A stretch of 64,000 nucleotides of DNA from Sphingomonas sp. 3P27F8. Lineage in GTDB: Bacteria > Pseudomonadota > Alphaproteobacteria > Sphingomonadales > Sphingomonadaceae. The translations under genes were made by a program, and so were the position numbers. The notes beneath the pieces are model-generated. The model did no database searches. It was not told the origin of the DNA and saw only the letters and a program-made list of their open reading frames with translations. Numbering within the stretch: the stretch's first letter is position 1; every line of letters starts with the position of its first letter. Below, one piece after another: positions 1-8,078 of the stretch. The stretch spans positions 1 to 64,000 of the forward strand of contig NZ_SCNL01000017.1 of assembly GCF_005502745.1 (NCBI RefSeq). The letters run 5' to 3'.

Positions 1-106
1 CGCCCTGTGCCACCTGCCGACCCATCATGTCCGTGACCCCCTGCCGCCTTGCAGGAGTGAATCACGCCCTCGTCACCATCGCAAGCAGCCATTTTTCAAC
101 AGTCTC
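1..106 (-). mobile_element. Terminal part of an IS1182-type insertion sequence, cut by the window edge
   Basis: Read leftward, the ATG-ATG at 25-30 begins a protein M-M-G-R-Q-V-A-Q-G, matching the M-M-G-Q-Q-V-A-Q-G start of the full transposase at 9204-10547. The terminal motif TTTTTCAACAGTCTC ends at 106 and also ends the full copy at 10626. The roughly 106 bases shared between the copies are similar but clearly not identical (perhaps 80 percent), so this is a related isoform. Only the transposase 5' end and one terminal inverted repeat are inside the window. Confidence 0.75.
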
Positions 107-141
107 GTTCGGTTGTGACACTTGAGACAGCGCGGACTGAG

Positions 142-1032
142 CTATGAAGCAGCAGGTCCAAACCGGTTCAGTGGCAACTTGAGAAACGCCGTCCCACATT
201 CGTCGGCATCTGGCAGTCGGCCGCCACGTATGTTCACCTGAAGCGCGGTAAGCATCAGGTCGGGTAGTGGGAGCGATGCGTCGCGTTTCTCGCGGGTTGC
301 GACGAACTCGGCTTCGTCGATGCCATCGTGAACATGGATGTTGTCGCGACGCTGATCGGCGACGGTCGAGTGACCGAGTACGTCCCGGCCATCCTTTCCA
401 TAGTCATGCCCGACATAGGTTGCGGTTTCGGGTGGCAGATCGAGGATGGCGCGAATCGAGCGCCACAACGCATGAGCATCACCACCCGGGAAGTCTGCCC
501 GGCTTGTGCCGCTATCGGGGACCATAAGCGTGTCGTGAACGAACGCGGCGTCACCGACGACATAAGTGATCGAGGCGAGCGTATGGCCCGGGGACAGCAT
601 GACTTGAGCGTCTAGCGTACCGATCCGGAAACGCTCGCCATCCGCAAACAACCGGTCCCACTGGCTGCCGTCGACGGCGAGATCGGGCAGGCAGTAGATG
701 TCCCGCCACAGCTTCTGCACTTCCACGATCTTGTTGCCGATCGCGGTTTTGCCACCGGTCTTGCCGGCGAGGTACGGAACGGCTGAGAAGTGATCGGCAT
801 GGGGGTGGGTGTCGAGCACCCATTCAACAGTCAGCCCCTTCTCACGTACATAGTCGAGGATTAGATCGGCGTTGCGGGTCGCGGTCGCACCGGCGCGCGG
901 ATCAAAATCCATGACCGGGTCGATGATCGCAGCCGTCTTCGTGGTCTCGTCGATGACAACATATTGGAAGCTGCCAGTGTGTTCGTCATGGAGCGACGCA
1001 ACGGTCATGCCATCGTGCTCATACTCGATCAT
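142..1032 (-). CDS. MBL-fold hydrolase, persulfide dioxygenase/Blh-like (copy 1)
   Basis: This 296-residue protein is a metallo-beta-lactamase-fold enzyme of the ETHE1/Blh group, whose members oxidise glutathione persulfide to sulfite with a mononuclear iron. The metal motif THPHADH is at residues 75-81, a SPGHT motif supplies the histidine near residue 150, an Asp sits in the VHDTL segment near 167, and GHDYG lies near 209. All usual ligands are present. It is the last gene of the leftward sulfur operon, 20 bases after the DsbA-like gene. A paralog heads the same operon (6452-7375) and aligns over the full length. The MBL assignment is firm; the exact persulfide substrate is inferred from family and neighbours. 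Confidence 0.85.
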   Translation of the reverse strand: MIEYEHDGMTVASLHDEHTGSFQYVVIDETTKTAAIIDPVMDFDPRAGATATRNADLILDYVREKGLTVEWVLDTHPHADHFSAVPYLAGKTGGKTAIGNKIVEVQKLWRDIYCLPDLAVDGSQWDRLFADGERFRIGTLDAQVMLSPGHTLASITYVVGDAAFVHDTLMVPDSGTSRADFPGGDAHALWRSIRAILDLPPETATYVGHDYGKDGRDVLGHSTVADQRRDNIHVHDGIDEAEFVATREKRDASLPLPDLMLTALQVNIRGGRLPDADECGTAFLKLPLNRFGPAAS

Positions 1033-1052
1033 GTTTTCATCCTCTCGCTCTG

Positions 1053-1694
1053 TTAGCTTTCCGTCCGCGCCCGCGCGAACAACCGTTCAAAATCACCCGC
1101 TTCGATTGCGCCCATCACCAGCATGCGTCCGGCAAGAAAGCCCGGGGTGCCGGCCAAACCGATCGAATAGGCCTCTCGGCCGTTCGCCCGCAGGCGTGCC
1201 GCGACAGCCTGTCCATGCGCAGCAAGCCAGGTCGTCGCGCGCAGCCAGTCCCCGCCAGCGCCGGTGACAATGTCCCTGAGCATGTCGTCGTCGATCATAC
1301 GACTGTCGGTCATCAGCTGGCGATGAACGGCTGGGTAGATGCCCTGTTCGGCACAGGCGAGTGCAACGCTCGCGGCGCGTTCGGACGGCGGACCGAAGAT
1401 CGGCCAGTCCTTGTAGATAACCCGAACCTTGCCATCGTGTCGCACCGCCTCTTCCATTGCGGGGAAGGCGTGACGACAGGCCGGGCAACGATAATCGGTG
1501 AACACGGCAAGTCGCAGCGTTGCATTGGCAGGGCCGTATTCAGGCGAACCGCTGCCTGCCAGAATCTGGTCAGCGGTCGGACCAACGTCGCGACCGATCG
1601 GCGCTGTGCGTCGCAGCACCTGTCCGGCTGCCCAGCCAGTCACGACGACGGCTCCAAGCCCGACTGCCTGCCTGCGATTGAGCGGCTCTGGCAT
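1053..1694 (-). CDS. DsbA-family thiol oxidoreductase (CPAC active site)
   Basis: This 213-residue thioredoxin-fold protein resembles the DsbA/DsbG-like (Thioredoxin_4) family. The active-site CPAC motif is at residues 70-73, followed by a helical insertion and a cis-proline region (AGTPGF) near 180. The N-terminus has an RRQ motif followed by a hydrophobic stretch, so it is probably exported through a Tat-like or Sec signal or membrane anchored. It lies 2 bases downstream of another DsbA-like gene with the same layout. In this operon it may handle thiol or persulfide redox chemistry in the periplasm; that role is inferred from context. Confidence 0.85.
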   Translation of the reverse strand: MPEPLNRRQAVGLGAVVVTGWAAGQVLRRTAPIGRDVGPTADQILAGSGSPEYGPANATLRLAVFTDYRCPACRHAFPAMEEAVRHDGKVRVIYKDWPIFGPPSERAASVALACAEQGIYPAVHRQLMTDSRMIDDDMLRDIVTGAGGDWLRATTWLAAHGQAVAARLRANGREAYSIGLAGTPGFLAGRMLVMGAIEAGDFERLFARARTES

Positions 1695-1696
1695 AT

Positions 1697-2323
1697 TTAA
1701 TGCACCTGAGGCTTGCTGCGCGCCGTTGCGACAAGCCGGCGTAGCGTCGGCAGATCAACCGCGCCGGCCACCACTTGCGAGCCGACGATCAGCGCAGGTG
1801 TTCCGTTGAACCCGATCGCTCGAGCGATAGCGTTGGTGCGTGCGAGAAGCGCATCGATTTCTGCGCCGCGCGTCTTCAGATCGCGTTGCAGACGTGGCCA
1901 GTCCATCTTTGCTTTCGCGGCAGCGGCCTTGATCCCGGCACTGTCGAGCCGTGCCGGCGAGGTCAGCAACGCCTCATGAAAGGCAGCATGCTTGCCCTGC
2001 CACTGGCTTGCGACCGCAGCCCGTGCGGCTTCCCGGGATGCAGGGCCAAAGATCGGCCAGTCACGATAGACGATCCGTACCTTCGGATCGGCCGCGACAA
2101 GCGCGTTCAGCACCGGCTCCATTCGCCGGCAATACGGGCAATTATAGTCGGAAAATTCAACGACGGTGACGTCATAGGCTTGGCCGACACGCTTCGGAGC
2201 GACGGGATCGTCGACGACCGCCTTACGCGACAGATCGGGTTGCTGCGCAACTGCTGGCACTGTCGGCACGGCGACGGTGAGCAACGCCAGAAAGCTGCGA
2301 CAGAGAAGGTTGCGTCGGTTCAT
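1697..2323 (-). CDS. DsbA-family thiol oxidoreductase (CPYC active site)
   Basis: This 208-residue protein has a clear Sec signal peptide ending near A-V-A-Q (residues 24-27) and a DsbA-like thioredoxin domain. The redox motif CPYC is at residues 62-65 and the cis-proline segment GTPALIVG lies near 175-182. It overlaps the preceding TlpA-like gene by 4 bases and is followed after 2 bases by a second DsbA-like gene, so the three periplasmic thiol proteins are co-expressed. Its specific partner is unknown. Proteins of this group either oxidise cysteine pairs or reduce mixed disulfides, which cannot be distinguished from sequence alone. Confidence 0.87.
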   Translation of the reverse strand: MNRRNLLCRSFLALLTVAVPTVPAVAQQPDLSRKAVVDDPVAPKRVGQAYDVTVVEFSDYNCPYCRRMEPVLNALVAADPKVRIVYRDWPIFGPASREAARAAVASQWQGKHAAFHEALLTSPARLDSAGIKAAAAKAKMDWPRLQRDLKTRGAEIDALLARTNAIARAIGFNGTPALIVGSQVVAGAVDLPTLRRLVATARSKPQVH

Positions 2324-3129
2324 CGGTGTTTCCTTGCCATATCGATCCCATCGGCGAGGGCGGCGCGCGACAGCTCGCCGAACTGAAGCTGCATGATCGT
2401 GCCGTCCGCAGCGACGAAGGCGGTTGCGGGATAACCAGCCACCTCGAAGGCTTGAGAAAGCCTACGGGAAGGATCGAGCGCGACATTGTTCACGCCGATG
2501 CCTTCACGGGTAAGAAACCCGGTGACGATTGCTGGTGACTCACCCTGATCGGCGAGCAGGATCGGCACATCCCGATTGCGCGTTGCCGCGGCGTCGAGCA
2601 TCGGCAGCTCGCGCCGGCACGGCCCGCACCATGTCGCCCATAGATTGACCACGAAGGGGCGGCCTCGGAAACGTGCAAGCGGGAGAGGAGCGCCGGACGG
2701 CGTCGTCAACGTTAAATGATAGGGGAAGGGGCCATAGGTCACGGGCGGGATAAGCGCCTGGAGCGTGAACCACAGGCCACCCGCTATTGCCAACGCCCCC
2801 CAGCCCACCGCCAAGGCGCGTGTTCGGCCAAGCTGGAAGGCCAGCGTTGCGGCAGCACCAACGATGCCGGCCATCGCAGAGAAGCCACCCTGCCAGACGG
2901 CGAAAATGGATAGCGGCGCTTCGACATAGCTTGCCCAATGTGCCGCGACATAGCCGATCCGCGCCGCCACCAGTCCAGCGACGATGGCACCGGTCGTAAC
3001 CGTAGACACTTGCGGGAAGCGGAACCGCCCTGCCACGGTCGTGAGCCCCAGGAACACGGCGACGCACAGTACCGCCAATCCACGATCGACCGCCATCATA
3101 AGCGGTCCGATGGCAATCGCGCTTCCCAT
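2320..3129 (-). CDS. TlpA-like thioredoxin fused to an Lgt-like membrane domain
   Basis: This 269-residue protein has several N-terminal membrane segments (about residues 10-125) followed by a TlpA/DsbE-type thioredoxin domain with WCGPC at 167-171 and a cis-proline in GYPATAF. The membrane part resembles the first half of prolipoprotein diacylglyceryl transferase: its segments ARIGYV and F-A-V-W-Q-G-G-F-S correspond to GRLGYV and F-K-L-W-D-G-G-M-S in the true Lgt at 19918-20757. The catalytic His of Lgt (S-F-H-G-G) is replaced by S-A-M-A-G and the second half of Lgt is absent. The membrane domain is therefore likely an anchor or redox partner rather than a transferase. The gene overlaps its neighbours by 1 and 4 bases. 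Confidence 0.85.
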   Translation of the reverse strand: MGSAIAIGPLMMAVDRGLAVLCVAVFLGLTTVAGRFRFPQVSTVTTGAIVAGLVAARIGYVAAHWASYVEAPLSIFAVWQGGFSAMAGIVGAAATLAFQLGRTRALAVGWGALAIAGGLWFTLQALIPPVTYGPFPYHLTLTTPSGAPLPLARFRGRPFVVNLWATWCGPCRRELPMLDAAATRNRDVPILLADQGESPAIVTGFLTREGIGVNNVALDPSRRLSQAFEVAGYPATAFVAADGTIMQLQFGELSRAALADGIDMARKHR

Positions 3130-3911
3130 CAGAGAAACGCGCCGGCGCTCTTCCAGAGCATGTAAGCTGCCACGACGAAGATCAGCACCGCGAAGACGGT
3201 GGTAAGCGTTCCGCCCGAGCCAAGGCGCTTGGCGATGCGTGTGCCGATCAACCCGCCGACGACCCCGCCGCCAATGAAGACGAAGGCAAGCGGCCAGTCG
3301 ACCAGCCCGGAGAATGCATAATTAGCAGCGGTCGTCAGGCCGAAGGCGGTGACAGCAATCAACGACGTGCCGACAGCGTTAAGGATCGGCATACCCGTCG
3401 ATCCGATCAGGCCCGGAACGATCAGAAAGCCACCTCCGATGCCGAAGAACCCTGAGAACAAGCCCGTCCCAAGGCCGTAGCCCAGCACCTTGGGTGCCTT
3501 CTCCCGGTTGCATTCCGCACCGGGATTACCTGCATCACCCCGCCCGCGAAGCATCAGGACGCCGACGACGACCATGACGAGCGCGAACAGAAAGAGCAGC
3601 TTGCCGCCATCGACGGCTTTGCCGACGGTGGACCCTAGCAGCGCGCCGATGACGCCCGCTGTGGCATACAGGCCCCCGCACCGCCATTTTACGGTATGAG
3701 CCTTGGCATGGCCGATCAGACCGGTCGCGGCATTGGCTGCTACGGCAAACGCACTCGTGCCGATTGCAAGGTGCGCATCGGGTACGCGCACCAGATACAC
3801 CATTAGCGGTACGGCGAGGATCGAGCCCCCGCCTCCTACAAGGCCAAGGGTAAATCCGACCAGGCTGCCCGAAAGGGTGCCAAGCAGATACTGGATCGGT
3901 TCGAGAGTCAT
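3129..3911 (-). CDS. Sulfite exporter TauE/SafE family permease
   Basis: This 260-residue protein is predicted to span the membrane about eight times and shows the two glycine-rich half-repeats of the TauE/SafE family (GLVGGGGSILAVPLMVYL near residue 24 and GFFGIGGGFLIVPGL near 155). Family members export sulfite, sulfoacetate or related organosulfur anions. It sits between the sulfide:quinone oxidoreductase and the TlpA-like gene with overlaps of 4 bases and 1 base, so translation is coupled. In a pathway that makes sulfite from persulfide, sulfite export is the natural job; this substrate is inferred from context. Confidence 0.9.
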   Translation of the reverse strand: MTLEPIQYLLGTLSGSLVGFTLGLVGGGGSILAVPLMVYLVRVPDAHLAIGTSAFAVAANAATGLIGHAKAHTVKWRCGGLYATAGVIGALLGSTVGKAVDGGKLLFLFALVMVVVGVLMLRGRGDAGNPGAECNREKAPKVLGYGLGTGLFSGFFGIGGGFLIVPGLIGSTGMPILNAVGTSLIAVTAFGLTTAANYAFSGLVDWPLAFVFIGGGVVGGLIGTRIAKRLGSGGTLTTVFAVLIFVVAAYMLWKSAGAFL

Positions 3912-5140
3912 GCTGCCTTGCCGATTTTATGCGGGGCGGCCATCCACTCGCGGCCCTTCAGCATGCCCTGCCAATAGATCGGGGGAAGCATCCGCTCCTT
4001 CAGGAACCAGGCGGCGCGCGTGGGTCGCGTTCCGTCCAGCAGCCAGGATGGGAAGCTGGGCAGCAGCTTTCCGCCATAGCCAAACTCGGCGAGGACGATC
4101 TTACCGCGTTCGACCGTGAGAGGGCATGAGCCGTAACCATTATAGTCGGCAACGGGGGGGCTGCCGTCGAGCGCGGCCAGCGCGTTGACCGCGACTACCG
4201 GCGCCTGGACGCGAGCAGCAGCGGCCGTCTTGGCGTTGCTGGTCCCAGCGGCATCGCCAAGGCCAAAGACGTTTTCAAATCGCTTGTGCCGCAGCGTAGT
4301 CTCGTCGACCTCGACAAAGCCGTTCGCGGCCGCGAGCGGGCTATTGGCGACGACGGCATGCGACACTTGGGGCGGAACGACGTGGAGCATGTCAAACGGG
4401 CGTTCGATCCTCTCGGAGACGCCGTCCTGCTTGCGCTCGAACGTGGCGACACGACGATCGGCGTCGACTGCGACAAGGTTGGATTCAAGCCTGAGATCGA
4501 TGCCGTACTTCTCGACATATTCCATCAGCGCCGGGACGTAGGTCGGAATCCCGAACAGGGCGGCGCCGGCGTTGTGGAACTCAACATCGATCGCGGGGAG
4601 GACGCCGCAGCCTCGCCAGATATCACATGAGAGATACATGGCCTTTTGCGGTGCGCCGGCGCACTTGATCGGCATTGGTGGCTGCGAAAACAGCGCACGC
4701 CCCCGCTGCAATTCCTTGACGAGCCGATAGGTGTAGGGCGCCAGGTCATAGCGATAGTTTGAGGTGACACCGTTGCGGCCAAGGGCCTCTGGTAGCCCCT
4801 CGATCTTCTCCCACGCCAAGCGCAGCCCGGGCGCTACAATCAGGACGTGATAATCAATGGAGCTTCCGTCTCCGAGCTGGATCGCGTGGCGGTCGGGGTC
4901 GATGGTGATCGCGGGCAATCGTATCCACCGGACGCCCTTAGGCATCACATCGGCTTCGGCCTTCCGGGTTTGCTCGGGCGTGAAGACGCCGGCTCCGACC
5001 ATCGTCCAACCAGGCTGGTAATAGTGGTCCGTGGCGGGATCGACGACCGCGATCGTCACCTTGGCGTTGCGCTTCAGAATGCTGGAGGCGGTCGCGATGC
5101 CGGCGGCACCGCCCCCAATGATGACGATGTCGTAGGTCAT
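3908..5140 (-). CDS. sqr: Type II sulfide:quinone oxidoreductase (SQOR-like flavoprotein)
   Basis: This 410-residue FAD protein oxidises sulfide to persulfide-level sulfur and passes electrons to quinone at the membrane. The FAD-binding GGGAAG motif is at residues 9-14 and a second FAD motif GLGDAAG near 293-299. Two cysteines match the redox pair of the human SQOR group: Cys160 in K-C-A-G-A-P-Q-K and Cys339 in G-S-C-P-L. The ATG at 5138-5140 is chosen because it overlaps the upstream DUF442 stop by 4 bases and starts directly on the FAD motif; an upstream in-frame extension is unlikely. It is the core enzyme of this operon. Confidence 0.9.
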   Translation of the reverse strand: MTYDIVIIGGGAAGIATASSILKRNAKVTIAVVDPATDHYYQPGWTMVGAGVFTPEQTRKAEADVMPKGVRWIRLPAITIDPDRHAIQLGDGSSIDYHVLIVAPGLRLAWEKIEGLPEALGRNGVTSNYRYDLAPYTYRLVKELQRGRALFSQPPMPIKCAGAPQKAMYLSCDIWRGCGVLPAIDVEFHNAGAALFGIPTYVPALMEYVEKYGIDLRLESNLVAVDADRRVATFERKQDGVSERIERPFDMLHVVPPQVSHAVVANSPLAAANGFVEVDETTLRHKRFENVFGLGDAAGTSNAKTAAAARVQAPVVAVNALAALDGSPPVADYNGYGSCPLTVERGKIVLAEFGYGGKLLPSFPSWLLDGTRPTRAAWFLKERMLPPIYWQGMLKGREWMAAPHKIGKAA

Positions 5141-5571
5141 TGATCCACCCTCTCGGAACGGCGCTTCAGCGCAGGCGTCAGATCGGCAAGGTCGTACCCG
5201 GCTGCCTTTGCCTGGCCGATGATCGTCGCCGAATCGGCGCGATCGGCCTCGGCCAATGCCCACAATGTCGCCGCGCGCGTCCCGCTGCGGCAGAAGCCGA
5301 GCGTCGGCTGTGGCAGCGTGGCCAGCGCCTCCTTCATGCGATCCGCATCGGCGTCAGTCGCTTTGCCCGGTACGATTGGAACATGCGCAAACGCGAGACC
5401 GTGTTCGCTGGCCAATCGAGCCATTACTTCCGCGCTTGGCTGGCCCGCCTCCTCGCCGTCCGGGCGGCTTGAGATGATCGAGCGATATCCTGCCTGCGCG
5501 GCAGCGGCGAGGTCGGCTTGCGTCAGCTGGGGGGCGGCAGAGAAGGACGAGGTGATCTGCTTGAAAGCCAT
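5137..5571 (-). CDS. DUF442 / TIGR01244 sulfurtransferase-like phosphatase-fold protein
   Basis: This 144-residue protein belongs to the DUF442 (Blh N-terminal-like) family with a cysteine-dependent phosphatase/rhodanese-like loop. The loop C-R-S-G-T-R is at residues 94-99 with Cys94 as the likely nucleophile that carries persulfide sulfur. In the Blh proteins of BigR operons this domain is fused to a persulfide dioxygenase domain; here the two parts are separate genes in one operon. It overlaps the sulfide:quinone oxidoreductase start by 4 bases. It probably moves sulfane sulfur between the quinone oxidoreductase, a thiol acceptor and the dioxygenases. Confidence 0.85.
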   Translation of the reverse strand: MAFKQITSSFSAAPQLTQADLAAAAQAGYRSIISSRPDGEEAGQPSAEVMARLASEHGLAFAHVPIVPGKATDADADRMKEALATLPQPTLGFCRSGTRAATLWALAEADRADSATIIGQAKAAGYDLADLTPALKRRSERVDQ

Positions 5572-5589
5572 GTGATGTCTCCTGTCTGA

Positions 5590-6015
5590 TCAGGCCGAAC
5601 GGCGGGAAGTGAATGCAAAGCGGTGGACGGCAGCGCCGAGGGCCATTGCAGCGATGAAGATCAGTGCCGGCAGAGGCTGGATCGCCAGTGCGGCAATGGC
5701 AGGACCTGGGCACAATCCGACGATGCCCCAGCCTATGCCGAACAAGGCCGCACCGCCGATGAGGTGCCGGTCGATCGGCGAGGTGGCTGGCGTATAGAAC
5801 TGTTCAGCCGCAATCGGGGTCGAGCGACGCCGCACGACAAACCATGCTATCGCCATCGGCAGGATAGCGCCTGCCATGACGAACGCCAGGGTTGGGTCCC
5901 ACGCGCCGGTGACATCGAGGAACGCCCGTACGCGCGCCGGATCGATCATTCCGGAGACAACAAGGCCGGCGCCGAACAGCGTCCCGCTGGCGAGTGAAAT
6001 GAGGTTCTGGCGCAT
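5590..6015 (-). CDS. YeeE/YedE family protein, C-terminal half (DUF6691 type)
   Basis: This 141-residue membrane protein has about four transmembrane segments and the motif G-W-G-I-V-G-L-C-P-G-P typical of YeeE/YedE proteins, where the Cys is implicated in thiosulfate or sulfur-compound transport. It starts at 6013-6015, sharing one base with the stop of the gene encoding the other half (TGATG arrangement). Together the pair corresponds to one full YeeE/YedE-like transporter split in two. It is followed after 18 bases by the DUF442 gene. The substrate is not visible in the sequence. Confidence 0.87.
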   Translation of the reverse strand: MRQNLISLASGTLFGAGLVVSGMIDPARVRAFLDVTGAWDPTLAFVMAGAILPMAIAWFVVRRRSTPIAAEQFYTPATSPIDRHLIGGAALFGIGWGIVGLCPGPAIAALAIQPLPALIFIAAMALGAAVHRFAFTSRRSA

Positions 6016-6455
6016 CACTGTAGTACCCCGGACAGACGCATGATCGTGACCGTGACGACGCCGGTTGCCATGAACGTAGCGGTCGCGGCGATGGACCGGG
6101 GCGACAGGCGAGACAGGCCGCATACGCCGTGACCACTGGTGCACCCGGACCCGAGCCGTGTTCCGATACCGACGATCAGACCGGCGACGGCGATCAGCGA
6201 AAGCGATGTCGGAAAGCTGGCCTTCACGCCTAAGCTGGCTGCAACAATACCCGCGCCCAAAGGCAGACCTGCGGTGAAAAACAGCGCGATTGCCCATGGT
6301 GGGCCTCCAGCGGAAAGACCCAAAACCCTTGCGAACATGCCGCTGACTCCGGCGATGCGGCCGTTTCCGAGCAGCATGATCGCCGCGGCGACACCGATCA
6401 TCAGCCCGCCGATGAAGCCTTCGAATGGCATGGCATGGGGAAAGCCCGGCATCAC
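6015..6455 (-). CDS. YeeE/YedE family protein, N-terminal half
   Basis: This 146-residue protein has about four membrane segments and the hallmark motif G-S-G-C-T-S-G-H-G-V-C-G (near residues 102-113), the cysteine-containing signature of YeeE/YedE sulfur-compound transporters. It overlaps the MBL dioxygenase stop by 4 bases and its own stop shares one base with the next half-transporter start, so it is translationally coupled on both sides. Split YeeE/YedE pairs next to BigR-type sulfide operons are a known arrangement. Import or export of thiosulfate or persulfide sulfur is plausible but inferred. Confidence 0.9.
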   Translation of the reverse strand: MMPGFPHAMPFEGFIGGLMIGVAAAIMLLGNGRIAGVSGMFARVLGLSAGGPPWAIALFFTAGLPLGAGIVAASLGVKASFPTSLSLIAVAGLIVGIGTRLGSGCTSGHGVCGLSRLSPRSIAATATFMATGVVTVTIMRLSGVLQ

Positions 6456-7375
6456 AGCGCATCCAGCGGAATCTTGAGGTAGCGGGTGCCGTTGACTTCC
6501 GGCTCCGGCAGATGACCACCGCGCATGTTCACCTGGATCGAGGGCAGGATGAGCTTGGGCATCGACAAGGTCGCGTCGCGACTGGTCCGCATTGCGACGA
6601 AGTCGTCTTCGCTGACCCCTTCATGGACATGGACGTTGCCGACACGCTGCGCGCCTAAAGTCGTTTCCCAGACATATTCGTCGCGCCCCACCGCCTTGTA
6701 GTCGTGGCAGAGGAACAGGCGCGTCTCGTCCGGCAGCTGCATGAGCCGGCGGATCGAGCGGAATAGCTGGCGTGCGTCGCCACCAGGAAAGTCCGCCCGC
6801 GCGGTGCCGTAATCGGGCATGAAGAGCGTATCCCCAGTGAAGACTGCGTCGCCAATGACATAGGCCATGTCCGCCGGCGTATGGCCGGGCACATGCAGCG
6901 CAATGGCGTCGATGTTGCCGATGGCAAAGCGGTCGCCGTCCTCGAACAGCCGGTCGAACTCGGAACCGTCGCGCTCGAAATCGGTGCCAGCGTTGAAGAT
7001 TTTGCCAAATACGTTCTGGACCCGGATGATCTCACGACCGATCGCGAGCTGCCCGCCAAGCGCCTGTTGAAGATAGGGTGCCGCAGACAGGTGATCGGCA
7101 TGTGCATGGGTTTCCAACAGCCAATCGACCGTCAGTCCCTGATCCCGCACGTAAGCGATCACTGCGTCCGCCGACGCAGTTTTGGTCCGGCCCGCCGCGG
7201 CGTCAAAATCGAGGACGCTGTCGACGATCGCAGCTTTTTTCGTCGCCGCGTCCCAAACGACGTAGGTCGCTGTGTTGGTGGGCTCACCAAAGAAGGACTG
7301 AACGACCGGCGATCCGGCCGTTTTTGCGCGTCTGATCTGGGCGTTGGCTTCGCTCAAAACCGGGTCCATGACCAT
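6452..7375 (-). CDS. MBL-fold hydrolase, persulfide dioxygenase/Blh-like (copy 2)
   Basis: This 307-residue MBL-fold enzyme opens the leftward sulfur operon. It carries T-H-A-H-A-D-H at residues 89-95, an H-V-P-G-H-T motif, G-D-T-L-F-M-P-D and a C-H-D-Y motif, so all iron ligands of an ETHE1/Blh-type persulfide dioxygenase are present. Two in-frame ATGs lie at the start (7375 and 7369); either is possible. It overlaps the YeeE gene by 4 bases. Its promoter faces the divergent peroxiredoxin-arsR genes. A paralog ends the operon at 142-1032, so the island keeps two dioxygenases, perhaps with different thiol cofactors. Confidence 0.87.
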   Translation of the reverse strand: MVMDPVLSEANAQIRRAKTAGSPVVQSFFGEPTNTATYVVWDAATKKAAIVDSVLDFDAAAGRTKTASADAVIAYVRDQGLTVDWLLETHAHADHLSAAPYLQQALGGQLAIGREIIRVQNVFGKIFNAGTDFERDGSEFDRLFEDGDRFAIGNIDAIALHVPGHTPADMAYVIGDAVFTGDTLFMPDYGTARADFPGGDARQLFRSIRRLMQLPDETRLFLCHDYKAVGRDEYVWETTLGAQRVGNVHVHEGVSEDDFVAMRTSRDATLSMPKLILPSIQVNMRGGHLPEPEVNGTRYLKIPLDAL

Positions 7376-7382
7376 CTCCGTT

Positions 7383-7422
7383 TAATCAATATCACGGTTT
7401 ATGTAGTTGTGTAATCATATTG
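7383..7422. promoter_or_regulatory. Divergent control region with candidate ArsR operator
   Basis: The AT-rich gap between the leftward sulfur operon and the rightward peroxiredoxin-arsR genes contains CAATAT at 7387-7392 and its inverse ATATTG at 7417-7422. The hexamer TAATCA also occurs directly repeated at 7383-7388 and 7412-7417. ArsR-family repressors usually bind AT-rich inverted repeats overlapping promoters, so this is the likely site for the adjacent regulator. Spacing is longer than a usual ArsR palindrome, so the exact half-sites are uncertain. Confidence 0.35.
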
Positions 7423-7460
7423 CGTCAACGGGGTGTTCGTGCCATTTGGGAGGAATGGAA

Positions 7461-8078
7461 ATGATTGATGCGAACATGCCGCGCTCGCTGCGCATCGGGG
7501 ATGCAGCCCCGAACTTCACCGCCCGCACCACGCAGGGCGAGATTGCGCTCGATCAGTATCGTGGGCGCTGGGTCGTGTTCTTCTCGCACCCTGCCGACTT
7601 CACGCCGGTTTGCACCAGCGAGTTTGTGGCCTTGGCCAAGGCGGCACCTCGCTTTGAAGAGTTGGATTGCGCGCTGCTAGGGCTGTCGGTCGACAGCCTC
7701 TACTCGCACGTGGCTTGGCTACGCGCGATCAAAGACGTCTTCGGTGTAGAGGTGCCATTTCCGGTAATCGAAGATCCCTCGATGGCGGTCGGGTATGCCT
7801 ACGGCATGCTCGACGAGCAGGCCGGAGATGCCTCAACCGTGCGCGCGACTTACTTCATCGATCCTGAAGGCATCATCCGCGCGCTTAGCTGGTATCCGAT
7901 GAATGTTGGTCGGTCTGTCGACGAGATGCTGCGCACGGTCAGGGCGTTGCGGCGCTCGGCCGATGGCGAGGCCTATACGCCTGCTGACTGGCAGCCGGGT
8001 GACGACGTGCTCCTGCCTCCTGCCTTGCCGGGGCACGCAGGCGCTGACTGGTTTCACCAAACGAAGGCTGACCGGTGA
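7461..8078 (+). CDS. Peroxiredoxin of the Prx6 (1-Cys) type
   Basis: This 205-residue AhpC/TSA-family peroxiredoxin reduces hydrogen peroxide and organic peroxides. The active-site segment H-P-A-D-F-T-P-V-C-T-S-E places the peroxidatic Cys at residue 51, and the long C-terminal part with W-Y-P and A-T-P-A-D-W-like features matches the Prx6 group. The ATG at 7461 is preferred because GGGAGGA at 7448-7454 is 6 bases upstream; an ATG at 7455 would overlap it. It overlaps the arsR-type gene by 4 bases (GTGA), so peroxidase and regulator are co-translated. Some relatives use hydrogen sulfide or persulfides as reductant, which would suit the locus. Confidence 0.9.
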   Translation: MIDANMPRSLRIGDAAPNFTARTTQGEIALDQYRGRWVVFFSHPADFTPVCTSEFVALAKAAPRFEELDCALLGLSVDSLYSHVAWLRAIKDVFGVEVPFPVIEDPSMAVGYAYGMLDEQAGDASTVRATYFIDPEGIIRALSWYPMNVGRSVDEMLRTVRALRRSADGEAYTPADWQPGDDVLLPPALPGHAGADWFHQTKADR

